Source: Streptomyces sp. NBC_01353 (GTDB lineage: Bacteria > Actinomycetota > Actinomycetes > Streptomycetales > Streptomycetaceae). From it: 64,000 nucleotides of DNA. Position 1 is the first letter of the stretch, and each line of letters opens with the position of its first letter. Under the pieces are notes generated by a model. That model searched no databases and had not been told where the DNA came from. It was given only the letters and a program-made list of their open reading frames with translations. The position numbers were made by a program, and so were the translations under genes. The DNA is taken from positions 3,162,001 to 3,226,000 of the forward strand of contig NZ_CP108352.1 of assembly GCF_036237275.1 (NCBI RefSeq), written 5' to 3'. Shown one piece after another: positions 16,262-23,153 of this stretch.

Positions 16262-17227
16262 TCAGCGTTGGGAGGTGAGCGGGATCGTCGACGAGCCGGA
16301 GGCCGTCGACGTGGTCGGGGCCGGGTTGACGGTCGGGCCGCCGAGCGTGTTGAGCCCGGATGTGAACGCCAGGTGCAGCGCCGGTCCCGTCGGCCGTATG
16401 AACGGTGAGAGGGCCAGCAGCGACGGCGGAGCCTGGTCCTGGAGCCGGCTGGTCACCGCGGGGGTCACCTCACCGGGAACCAGGGGTCCGGGCGCCACGA
16501 CCCCGGGCGTCGACAAGGGCGCGCCGACCTGGCCGGTCGACGAGTCCGTGACGGACCGCTCCCCCGAGCGCCCGCCGCGACCCGTGGCCGCGCCCATGTT
16601 CGTACCCGCGCCGGTGCCCGAGTTCGAGCCGGTGCCACCGCCCGAGGCGGCTGCCCGCAGCGGGGTCACGGTGTTGCCCGTCCCCTCGCCGCGCGCGCCG
16701 ACGTTCACCGAGGACTCCAGCGGCAGGGCGCCGCCGAGTGCGATGGCCGCGAACGAGACCGCGCTGGCCGCCGCGATGCCGAAGCGCCGCCCGCGCCAGG
16801 GCGAACGGTCCTGGTCGGGACGGCCGACCGCGTGGATACGGAAGCCGGAGTGCGGCGAGACGACGGCCGTGGCGAAGCCGTCGGACTTCACCCCGTCGGC
16901 GCCGCCGGACCCACCAGGTCCGCCCAGGCCGAAGAGTTCGTCGAAGGGTCCCCCCCGACGGTCGTCGCCCCCCGGGTCACCAGGGCCCCCGGGCAGCCCC
17001 TGGAGACGGGCGAGGAGCCCCTCCGAGGGCGGAGGGGGTGCGGTGGAGGCGAAGACGCTCTTCAGCGTGCGCTGGGCGTCGGCCTCCGCCTTGCATTTGG
17101 GACAGGTCGCGAGGTGCGCGAGGACCCGCTCGCGGGCGTCGTGGCCGAGCTCCCCGTCGACCAGCGCCGCGAGCCGGTCCCCGAGGTGCTGCTCCGCGGG
17201 GGTCGGGCCGGCAGGACGTGTGTTCAC
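16262..17227 (-). CDS. rseA: Zinc-binding anti-sigma factor (RseA-like)
   Basis: This is a 321-residue anti-sigma factor. The N-terminal ZAS domain has [24 protein letters not shown], giving the Hx3Cx2C motif H38/C42/C45. A Gly/Pro-rich linker with LFGLGGPGG and a single membrane helix (~180-200, [18 protein letters not shown]) follow, then a Thr/Gly/Ser-rich extracytoplasmic domain. The GTG start overlaps the sigma-factor stop (GTGA), so 1:1 synthesis is expected. It would hold the sigma factor inactive until envelope or thiol stress. Confidence 0.9.
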   Translation of the reverse strand: MNTRPAGPTPAEQHLGDRLAALVDGELGHDARERVLAHLATCPKCKAEADAQRTLKSVFASTAPPPPSEGLLARLQGLPGGPGDPGGDDRRGGPFDELFGLGGPGGSGGADGVKSDGFATAVVSPHSGFRIHAVGRPDQDRSPWRGRRFGIAAASAVSFAAIALGGALPLESSVNVGARGEGTGNTVTPLRAAASGGGTGSNSGTGAGTNMGAATGRGGRSGERSVTDSSTGQVGAPLSTPGVVAPGPLVPGEVTPAVTSRLQDQAPPSLLALSPFIRPTGPALHLAFTSGLNTLGGPTVNPAPTTSTASGSSTIPLTSQR

Positions 17228-17982
17228 GCCGTACCGCCCTCCCAGCCGACGGCGGCCAGCGCGCGCTCCGCCCGAGCCTCGGGGGAACGGTGCTTCAGCG
17301 CCTTGCGCAGGTGGGAGCGCCCGCGGTGGATCCGGCTGCGGACCGTGCCGAGCTTCACGCCGAGCGTGGCGGCGATCTCCTCGTACGAGAGTCCTTCGAT
17401 GTCACAGAGGACGACCGCGGCCCGGAACTCGGGCGCGAGGGTGTCGAGAGCCTGCTGGACGTCGGCGTCGAAGTGCGTGTCGTTGAACGCCTGCTGCGGC
17501 GAGGGCTCGCGGCTGGGCAGCCGCTCGGCCGCGTCGTCGGCGAGCGCGTCGAAACGGATCCGCTGCTTGCGGCGGACCATGTCGAGGAAGAGGTTGGTGG
17601 TGATGCGGTGCAGCCAGCCCTCGAAGGTGCCCGGCGTGTACGTCGACAGCGAGCGGAAGACGCGGACGAAGACCTCCTGCGTGAGGTCCTCGGCGTCGTG
17701 CTGGTTGCCCGTCAGCCGGTAGGCGAGGCGATAGACCCGGCCACTGTGCGTGCTGACGATCTCCTCCCAGGTGGGCGGAGTCCACGCCTGCGATTCCGCA
17801 TCCGATGCGAAGGTCGCGGTGGTGGGAGCGGAGTCGGCGGTGTGGATTCGGTCAGCGGTGTCGGTCACGGATTTCGGCTCACCCGCCGACCTGAGAAGAC
17901 GCCGAAGCACTCCTCCCCGATCCACAGGCGCAGCCGCACCTCCCCTGTCGGCTCTGGTGGTGTCCAGTGGAGCCCCTACCAT
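17224..17982 (-). CDS. sigE: ECF RNA polymerase sigma factor (SigE-like)
   Basis: This is a 252-residue ECF sigma factor with a ~70-residue N-terminal extension, the same overall length as mycobacterial SigE. Region 2 is [41 protein letters not shown] with the [17 protein letters not shown] end. Region 4 is [47 protein letters not shown]. The ATG at 17982 has a GAGG 6 nt upstream and is preferred to the GTG two codons earlier. It heads sigE-rseA-htrA-tatB and diverges from the methyltransferase gene. Confidence 0.92.
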   Translation of the reverse strand: MVGAPLDTTRADRGGAAAPVDRGGVLRRLLRSAGEPKSVTDTADRIHTADSAPTTATFASDAESQAWTPPTWEEIVSTHSGRVYRLAYRLTGNQHDAEDLTQEVFVRVFRSLSTYTPGTFEGWLHRITTNLFLDMVRRKQRIRFDALADDAAERLPSREPSPQQAFNDTHFDADVQQALDTLAPEFRAAVVLCDIEGLSYEEIAATLGVKLGTVRSRIHRGRSHLRKALKHRSPEARAERALAAVGWEGGTA

Positions 17983-18112
17983 AGCCACCTCGCCCGTTAG
18001 CTCCGGATAAGAATCTTTACGCGAATTTGGGGCCGGGTGGACCGGCGCTCCGTATCGCTTCCCGCCTTCTCAGAACGCGCGGTCCCATCTGCGGGTTCCC
18101 GCGTGCAGCGGA

Positions 18113-18118
18113 TACAGT
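18113..18118 (+). promoter_or_regulatory. Possible -10 box (TACAGT) for methyltransferase
   Basis: TACAGT lies 35 nt upstream of the ATT candidate and 5 nt before TTG 18124. If used, it excludes the GTG starts further upstream. Confidence 0.35.
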
Positions 18119-18123
18119 CACGG

Positions 18124-18789
18124 TTGCGCCAACTACGGGGACAGGAGAGGGCCATTACCGCCAACCGGCAGACGAGCTGGGCGTTCGCCGACGCCTTTGT
18201 CGCCGAGGACGAAGCGCTGCACTGGGCCCGTGACCGGGCCCGGGAGGCAGGCCTGCCCTCGGTGTCTCCGGGCACCGGCGCCGCCCTGCGCCTGCTGGCG
18301 GCCACGGCGGACGCGAAAGCGGTGGCCGAAATCGGTACGGGCACGGGGGTGTCCGGGATCTACCTGCTGCACGGGATGCGGCCGGACGGGGTCCTGACGA
18401 CGGTGGACCTGGAGCCGGAGCGCCAGCAGTTCGCGAAGACGGCCTTCCGGGCGGCGGGCTTCGCCGGAAACCGGGCGCGTTTCATCCCGGGTCGCGCACT
18501 GGACGTCCTGCCGCGACTCGCGGACGGCGGGTACGACCTCGTCTTCTGCGACGGCGACCGGCTGGAGTGCCTGGACTACCTCGCTGAATCGTTGCGCCTG
18601 CTGCGACCCGGGGGTTTGGTCTGCTTCGAGGGAGTCTTCGCGGACGGCCGTACGGTCGACTCCGCCGCCCAGCCGGCGGAGGTGCTGCGGGTGCGCGAGC
18701 TGTTGCGCGCGGTCCGCGAGAGCCAGGAGCTGCTGCCGTCCCTGCTGCCGGTCGGCGACGGCCTGCTGTGCGCGGTGCGACGGGGCTGA
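18124..18789 (+). CDS. Class I SAM-dependent O-methyltransferase (start uncertain)
   Basis: This SAM-dependent methyltransferase of the catechol/caffeoyl O-methyltransferase type has AEIGTGTGVSGIYLL (motif I), LTTVDLEPERQQFAKTAF, and VFCDGDRLECLDYLAESLRLLRPGGLVCFEGVF. Its substrate is unknown; Rv1220c holds the same place beside sigE. The frame is open upstream to GTG 18037 and GTG 18103. TTG 18124 lies 5 nt after a TACAGT box. An ATT at 18154 has the only good SD (AGGAG, 6 nt away) and begins at the conserved ITANRQTSWAFADAF. Any of these could be the true start. Confidence 0.85.
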   Translation: MRQLRGQERAITANRQTSWAFADAFVAEDEALHWARDRAREAGLPSVSPGTGAALRLLAATADAKAVAEIGTGTGVSGIYLLHGMRPDGVLTTVDLEPERQQFAKTAFRAAGFAGNRARFIPGRALDVLPRLADGGYDLVFCDGDRLECLDYLAESLRLLRPGGLVCFEGVFADGRTVDSAAQPAEVLRVRELLRAVRESQELLPSLLPVGDGLLCAVRRG

Positions 18790-18829
18790 GGCTCCTCAGG
18801 GCCGGTGAACGCGCGACCTGCCCCTGACA

Positions 18830-18873
18830 CGCTCCTGCCCCGACGCGGTGGGAACCGTGCCGGGGCAGGAGCG
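18830..18873. terminator. Bidirectional terminator between methyltransferase and DUF3117 gene
   Basis: A 13-bp perfect stem (CGCTCCTGCCCCG / CGGGGCAGGAGCG) encloses an 18-nt loop that itself can pair (CGGT/ACCG). The flanking genes converge. Confidence 0.85.
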
Positions 18874-18893
18874 GACAATCCTGGCTTGTCGCG

Positions 18894-19061
18894 TCAGCCG
18901 ACTACCTGCTTCAGGGCGTCGCCGAGTGCTTCGGCCTCGTCCGGGGTCAGCTCGACGACAAGCCGACCGCCGCCTTCGAGCGGAACGCGCATGACAATGC
19001 CCCGCCCCTCCTTGGTCACCTCGAGCGGGCCGTCGCCCGTCCGCGGCTTCATGGCCGCCAT
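18894..19061 (-). CDS. DUF3117 small protein (Rv1211-like)
   Basis: This is a 55-residue protein (MAAMKPRTGDGPLEVTKEGRG...GGGRLVVELTPDEAEALGDALKQVVG) matching DUF3117, a family I know as nearly invariant across actinobacteria. It has a small beta-sheet followed by one helix, and no membrane segment or cysteines. The function is unknown. The ATG at 19061 has GGAAGGGG upstream. A near-consensus -10 (GATAAT) lies ~90 nt before the start, suggesting strong vegetative expression. Confidence 0.88.
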   Translation of the reverse strand: MAAMKPRTGDGPLEVTKEGRGIVMRVPLEGGGRLVVELTPDEAEALGDALKQVVG

Positions 19062-19154
19062 GCTTGTTCCCCTTCCTGAAACCAGCTCTTCGTCAGCCGA
19101 CGGCCCCTGATCGGGAGCACACGTCACCGGCATCGAACACATTGCTTCCAGGTC

Positions 19155-19160
19155 ATTATC
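19155..19160 (-). promoter_or_regulatory. Likely -10 box (GATAAT) for DUF3117 gene
   Basis: On the minus strand GATAAT is the closest match to TATAAT that I noticed in the window. A TTGGTC is 19 nt upstream. The implied 5' UTR is ~87 nt. Confidence 0.4.
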
Positions 19161-19339
19161 CCGCATCACAGGACCCGATGACCAACATCAGGTTGCATCG
19201 CTTGTGCAACGCGCTTCCGCAAAACCGCCCTTTTCGGCGATCAGCCTGCGATACTGCGCCGCCACCCCACCACTCCTCGGCCGTCGGTCTTTGACGCAGC
19301 TCACATGTGCGGGGTGCGTGATCTCCGCCATCCTGGGGG

Positions 19340-19362
19340 TCCCCCGGACGAAGTCCGGGGGA
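19340..19362. repeat. Palindromic hairpin in enoyl-CoA hydratase leader
   Basis: TCCCCCGGAC-GAA-GTCCGGGGGA is a 10-bp perfect stem with a 3-nt loop, 36 nt before the ATG at 19398. The rest of the 336-bp gap (19062-19397) holds only the divergent promoters. Similar GGGTCCCCCGGACGAAG-type palindromes are, from memory, scattered in Streptomyces intergenic DNA. Confidence 0.7.
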
Positions 19363-19397
19363 GGGTCAGGACGCAAAAGACGTGAAGGGAAGCCCCG

Positions 19398-20201
19398 ATG
19401 GCCGACACCGTTCTGTACGAAGTGAGCGACGGACTCGCCACGATCACGCTCAACCGGCCCGAGGCCATGAACGCGATGAACGTCGAGGCGAAGGTCGCCC
19501 TGCGGGACGCGGCGGAGGCGGCCGCGGCGGACACCGCCGTACGAGCCGTGCTGCTGACGGCGGCGGGCGACCGGGCGTTCTGCGTGGGCCAGGACCTGAA
19601 GGAGCACGTGGGTCTGCTGATGTCGGACAAGGAGTCCGGATCGCAGCACACGATGAACACCGTCCGGGACCACTACAACCCGATCGTCACGGCGCTGACC
19701 GGCATGAAGAAGCCCGTGGTGGCGGGCGTCAACGGGGTCGCGGCGGGGGCGGGCTTCGGCTTCGCGCTGGCGGCGGACTACCGGGTCGTCGCCGACACCG
19801 CCGCGTTCAACACCTCCTTCGCGGGTGTCGCGCTCACCGCCGACTCCGGCATGTCGTGGACGCTGCCCCGGCTGATCGGCGCGAGCCGCGCCTCCGACCT
19901 GATGCTCTTCCCGCGCTCGATCAGTGCCCAGGAGGCGTACGAGCTCGGCATCGTGAACAAGCTGGTCCCGGCCGCCGACCTCGCGCAGGAGGCCCTGAAG
20001 GTCGCCCGCACCCTGGCCGAGGGCCCGACGGTGGCGTACGCGGCGCTGAAGGCGTCGCTGGCGTACGGGGCGGACCACTCGCTCACGGAGGCGCTGGAGA
20101 AGGAGGACGAGCTCCAGACGGCCGCGGGCGCGTCGGAGGACCACACGATCGCGGTCCAGGCGTTCCTGGCGAAGGAGAAGCCGCGGTACGTGGGCCGGTG
20201 A
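19398..20201 (+). CDS. Enoyl-CoA hydratase/isomerase family protein (PaaG-like)
   Basis: This 267-residue crotonase-fold enzyme has the two oxyanion-hole segments AFCVGQDLKEH (~59-69) and NGVAAGAGFGFALAADYRV (~112-130). The classical hydratase Glu pair is not obvious: the GVALTADSGMSWTLPRLIG segment resembles PaaG/isomerase-type members, which use an Asp. It could act in beta-oxidation or aromatic degradation. It stands alone, with its own palindrome-containing leader and a GGGAAG SD. The stop falls beside a long stem-loop shared with the convergent tag gene. Confidence 0.88.
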   Translation: MADTVLYEVSDGLATITLNRPEAMNAMNVEAKVALRDAAEAAAADTAVRAVLLTAAGDRAFCVGQDLKEHVGLLMSDKESGSQHTMNTVRDHYNPIVTALTGMKKPVVAGVNGVAAGAGFGFALAADYRVVADTAAFNTSFAGVALTADSGMSWTLPRLIGASRASDLMLFPRSISAQEAYELGIVNKLVPAADLAQEALKVARTLAEGPTVAYAALKASLAYGADHSLTEALEKEDELQTAAGASEDHTIAVQAFLAKEKPRYVGR

Positions 20202-20207
20202 CACCGG

Positions 20208-20248
20208 GCGTGGCCCGGGGCGCCGTCAGCGGCCGCCCCGGGCCACGC
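20208..20248. terminator. Bidirectional terminator overlapping the 3' end of tag
   Basis: A 15-bp perfect stem (GCGTGGCCCGGGGCG / CGCCCCGGGCCACGC) has an 11-nt loop. The tag stop codon lies in the loop region, so the terminator overlaps the last tag codons. Confidence 0.9.
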
Positions 20249-20810
20249 ACCCCGTCAGGTGGTCGTCGACGAGGCCGCAGGCCTGCATCAGTGCGTACGC
20301 CGTCGTCGGGCCGATGAACCGCAGCCCGCGCTTCTTCAGGGCCTTGGCCAGGGCCGTCGACTCGTCCGTCACGGCCGGGACGTCGGCGAGGGTCAGCGGG
20401 GCCGGCCGGGTCGCCGGATCCGGGGCGTACGACCAGATCAGGGCGTCGAGCTCGCCGGGAGACCAGGTCGCCAGCGTCTTCGCGTTCGCCAGCGTCGCGT
20501 CGATCTTCGCCCGGTTCCGGATGATGCCCTCGTCCACGAGGAGCCGCTCGCGGTCCACCTCGCCGAACTCCGCCACCGATGCGATCTTGAAGTCGGCGAA
20601 GGCCCGCCGGAAGCCCTCGCGGCGGCGAAGGATCGTGATCCAGGAGAGACCCGACTGGAACGCCTCCAGGCACAGCCGCTCGAACAGCGCGTCGTCGCCG
20701 CGGACCGGGCGGCCCCACTCCTCGTCGTGGTACGCCACGTAGTCCTCGGTCGACAGGCCCCAGGGGCAGCGCAGTCGGCCGTCGGGGCCGGGGATCACCC
20801 CGCCGCTCAC
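20226..20810 (-). CDS. tag: DNA-3-methyladenine glycosylase I
   Basis: This 194-residue base-excision repair enzyme removes 3-methyladenine. The N-terminal LRCPWGLSTEDYVAYHDEEWG supplies Cys15 and His28, and the C-terminal HLTGC supplies His184 and Cys188, which together form the Tag zinc snap. The catalytic acid region is LFERLCLEAFQSGLSWITIL (Glu49). The GTG at 20810 overlaps the stop of the DivIVA-like gene (GTGA), so the two are coupled, as for Rv1209-Rv1210. Confidence 0.93.
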   Translation of the reverse strand: MSGGVIPGPDGRLRCPWGLSTEDYVAYHDEEWGRPVRGDDALFERLCLEAFQSGLSWITILRRREGFRRAFADFKIASVAEFGEVDRERLLVDEGIIRNRAKIDATLANAKTLATWSPGELDALIWSYAPDPATRPAPLTLADVPAVTDESTALAKALKKRGLRFIGPTTAYALMQACGLVDDHLTGCVARGGR

Positions 20811-21145
20811 CGGTCCTCGTCCTTCTTCCGCAGCGAAGGGCCCGCCCCGCCGTTCCCGCCGGCCAGCGCCGCCTGCAGCTCCGCGATCCGCGCGTCCCGC
20901 TCGGCGAGCTCGGCGCCCAGGCGACCCAGGACGTCGTCCACGTCCGCCATGCGGTAGCCCCGCGCGGTCACCGGCAGCCGGAGCGCCTCGATGTCGGCGC
21001 GGTCGACCGGCCGGGTCGCCGGCAGGGGGTCGACCAGCTGCTCCGGTGCCACCTCGGGCAGCACCTCGCCATCGCCGCCGCCGACCACCGCCAGGGTGAC
21101 CGCAGCGACGACCACGACCATCGCGATCAGCAAGAACCAGAACAC
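20807..21145 (-). CDS. DivIVA-domain membrane protein (Rv1209-like)
   Basis: This 112-residue protein has an N-terminal membrane helix (VFWFLLIAMVVVVAAVTLAVVGG). A DivIVA motif follows (LRLPVTARGYRMADVDDVLGRLGAELAERDARIAELQAAL), ending in a coiled coil and a charged tail. DivIVA domains recognise curved membrane and cell poles; fusion to a membrane anchor suggests a role in polar growth or division. The GTG at 21145 has GGAGAGG 8 nt upstream. It is the first gene of a two-gene unit with tag and diverges from folP2. Confidence 0.85.
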   Translation of the reverse strand: MFWFLLIAMVVVVAAVTLAVVGGGDGEVLPEVAPEQLVDPLPATRPVDRADIEALRLPVTARGYRMADVDDVLGRLGAELAERDARIAELQAALAGGNGGAGPSLRKKDEDR

Positions 21146-21249
21146 CAGCGCGCCTCTCCCCGGAGTGGAAAACGTCCCACCGCCGATCGTGCCATGCGCC
21201 ACCGACAGTTAGGGTCGCAGGCGAACGGACGCGAGGGAGGACAAAAGGG

Positions 21250-22110
21250 ATGCTGCGCTTGGGACGGCGTGAATTCGGGCCGCACGAGCCGGTGATCATG
21301 GCGATTGTCAACCGGACCCCCGATTCCTTCTACGACCAGGGCGCCACCTTCCGCGACGAGCCGGCCCTCGTCCGCGTGGAGCAGGCGGTCGCCGAGGGCG
21401 CCGCCATCATCGACATCGGCGGGGTGAAGGCGGGCCCCGGCGAGGAGGTCACGGCGGAGGAGGAGGCGCGGCGCACGGTCGGCTTCGTCGCCGAGGTACG
21501 GCGCCGGCATCCGGACGTCGTCATCAGCGTCGACACCTGGCGGGCGGATGTCGGCGAGGCGGTCTGCGAGGCCGGTGCGGACGTCCTCAACGACGCGTGG
21601 GGCGGGGTGGACCCGAGGCTCGCGGAGGTCGCCGCCCGGTACGGCGCGGGGCTCGTCTGCACCCACGCGGGCGGCGCGGAGCCGCGGACCCGGCCGCACC
21701 GGATCGAGTACGAGGATGTGATGGCCGACATCCTGCGGGTGACCGTGGGGCTCGCGGAGCGGGCGGTCGAGCTGGGCGTACGGCGGGACGGGATCATGAT
21801 CGACCCGGGGCACGACTTCGGGAAGAACACCCGCCACAGCCTGGAGGCGACCCGGCGGCTCGGCGAGATGACGGAGACGGGGTGGCCGGTGCTGGTGTCC
21901 CTGTCCAACAAGGACTTCGTGGGCGAGACGCTGGACCGGCCGGTGAAGGAGCGGGTGCTGGGCACGTTGGCGACGACGGCGGTGTCGGCGTGGCTGGGTG
22001 CGCAGGTGTACCGGGTGCACGAGGTCGCCGAGACGCGTCAGGTCCTGGACATGGTGGCGACCATCGCGGGGCACCGCGCCCCCGCTGTCGCCCGGCGGGG
22101 GCTGGCGTAG
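21250..22110 (+). CDS. folP2: Non-canonical dihydropteroate synthase paralogue (FolP2)
   Basis: This 286-residue TIM-barrel protein of the DHPS family differs from true FolP in its ligand loops. The usual NVTPDSFSDGG reads NRTPDSFYDQG, the DxGGESTRPG pterin/pABA loop reads DIGGVKAGPG, and the SRK of loop 6 reads SNKDFVGE. These losses remove the Ser-Thr-Arg contacts to pABA and sulfonamide. M. leprae FolP2, the syntenic relative, was reported not to work as a DHPS. The role is unknown. An 11-bp terminator follows the stop. Confidence 0.85.
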   Translation: MLRLGRREFGPHEPVIMAIVNRTPDSFYDQGATFRDEPALVRVEQAVAEGAAIIDIGGVKAGPGEEVTAEEEARRTVGFVAEVRRRHPDVVISVDTWRADVGEAVCEAGADVLNDAWGGVDPRLAEVAARYGAGLVCTHAGGAEPRTRPHRIEYEDVMADILRVTVGLAERAVELGVRRDGIMIDPGHDFGKNTRHSLEATRRLGEMTETGWPVLVSLSNKDFVGETLDRPVKERVLGTLATTAVSAWLGAQVYRVHEVAETRQVLDMVATIAGHRAPAVARRGLA

Positions 22111-22135
22111 GCGCGGGGCGCCGGGCGCCCCGCGC
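22111..22135 (+). terminator. Terminator after folP2
   Basis: An 11-bp stem (GCGCGGGGCGC / GCGCCCCGCGC) with a 3-nt loop begins immediately after the folP2 stop. Confidence 0.85.
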
Positions 22136-22145
22136 ACGGCGCCTA

Positions 22146-22320
22146 GGGAGTGTCCGGAACGTATGGCCGTCCGTCCGAGGGACGGGGCTCGCGGCGACCG
22201 GTGCGTGCGATCGCAAGGCGCCGGGATGCCCTCGTAGCGGAGCTACTTGGGCATTTCGGCAACGCGGCGAGCGTGCGTGCCGGGCGTCGCGAGCCAGGCC
22301 AGACTTTCCGGACACGACCT
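22146..22320. mobile_element. MITE-like element with terminal inverted repeats
   Basis: This ~175-bp non-coding element is bounded by perfect 10-bp inverted repeats, GTGTCCGGAA (22150-22159) and TTCCGGACAC (22306-22315), which extend imperfectly to AGGGAGTGTCC / GGACACGACCT. Inside is a hairpin at 22226-22254 (ATGCCC..GTAGC / GCTAC..GGGCAT). A direct repeat GTGCGTGC occurs near both ends. There is no ORF of its own. The right end overlaps the stop codon of the LOG gene. Confidence 0.55.
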
Positions 22321-23068
22321 AGCGGCCCGTCTCCTTCGTCACCAGGGCGACCGCCTCGTCCACGTCGTCCGTCACGTGGAAGAGCAGCAGGTCCCGCTCC
22401 GAGGCCTTGCCGCCCGCGACGACCGAGTCGCGGAGCCAGTCGACGAGGCCCTTCCAGTACTCCGTACCGAAGAGCACGATCGGGAAGCGGGTCACCTTGC
22501 GCGTCTGGACCAGGGTGAGCGCCTCGAAGAGCTCGTCCAGGGTGCCGAGGCCGCCCGGGAGGACCACGAAGCCCTGCGCGTACTTCACGAACATCGTCTT
22601 GCGGACGAAGAAGTAGCGGAAGTTCACGCCGATGTCGACGTGCGGGTTGAGCCCCTGCTCGAAGGGGAGCTCGATGCCCAGGCCCACCGAGATGCCCTTG
22701 GCATCCCGCGCGCCCTTGTTCGCCGCCTCCATGGCGCCCGGGCCGCCGCCCGTGATCACCGCGAAGCCGGCGTCGACCAGCGCGTGGCCGAGCCGCACAC
22801 CGGCCTCGTACTCGGGCGAGTCCGGCTTCGTACGGGCCGAGCCGAAGACGCTGATCGCGCTCGGCAGTTCGGCGAGCGCGCCGAAGCCCTCGACGAACTC
22901 GGACTGGATGCGCATGACCCGCCAGGGGTCGGTGTGCACCCACTCCGAGTCGCCCTCGGTGTCCAGCAGACGCTGATCCGTGGTGCCCGGCTGGACCTGC
23001 TCGCGGCGCCTGAGCACCGGTCCCTGCCGCTGCTCGTCCGGCTTCTGCGCTCCCGCGGGGATACCCAT
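22319..23068 (-). CDS. LOG-family (TIGR00730) Rossmann protein
   Basis: This 249-residue protein has the lysine-decarboxylase-like fold of LONELY GUY proteins: VFGSARTKPDSPEYEAG, VITGGGPGAMEAANKGA, and the signature LPGGLGTLDELFEALTLVQT. LOG enzymes release cytokinin bases from nucleoside 5'-monophosphates by hydrolysing the ribose-base bond; Rv1205 is the syntenic mycobacterial member. The ATG at 23068 has GGAGGGAG. An inverted repeat (23122-23153) lies in its promoter region. The stop overlaps the MITE-like element. Confidence 0.88.
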   Translation of the reverse strand: MGIPAGAQKPDEQRQGPVLRRREQVQPGTTDQRLLDTEGDSEWVHTDPWRVMRIQSEFVEGFGALAELPSAISVFGSARTKPDSPEYEAGVRLGHALVDAGFAVITGGGPGAMEAANKGARDAKGISVGLGIELPFEQGLNPHVDIGVNFRYFFVRKTMFVKYAQGFVVLPGGLGTLDELFEALTLVQTRKVTRFPIVLFGTEYWKGLVDWLRDSVVAGGKASERDLLLFHVTDDVDEAVALVTKETGR

Positions 23069-23121
23069 GGCCTGCTCCCTCCACCGATCCACTGATCTTC
23101 TGGTTCGGTCAGGGTAGGTCC

Positions 23122-23153
23122 ACAGACGTGACAAAAAGCGAAATTACGTCTGT
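23122..23153. promoter_or_regulatory. Inverted repeat between dapE and LOG gene
   Basis: ACAGACGT and ACGTCTGT (8 bp, perfect) flank a 16-nt A/T-rich centre (GACAAAAAGCGAAATT). The right arm touches the dapE stop. It could be a dapE terminator, since its minus-strand copy contains TTTTTG, or an operator for the LOG gene. Confidence 0.5.

Noticed and set aside
22143..23084. 313-codon minus-strand ORF overlapping the LOG gene
   Set aside because: It is an alternative-frame shadow of the LOG gene and the MITE-like element; residues are Arg/Gly/Pro noise.
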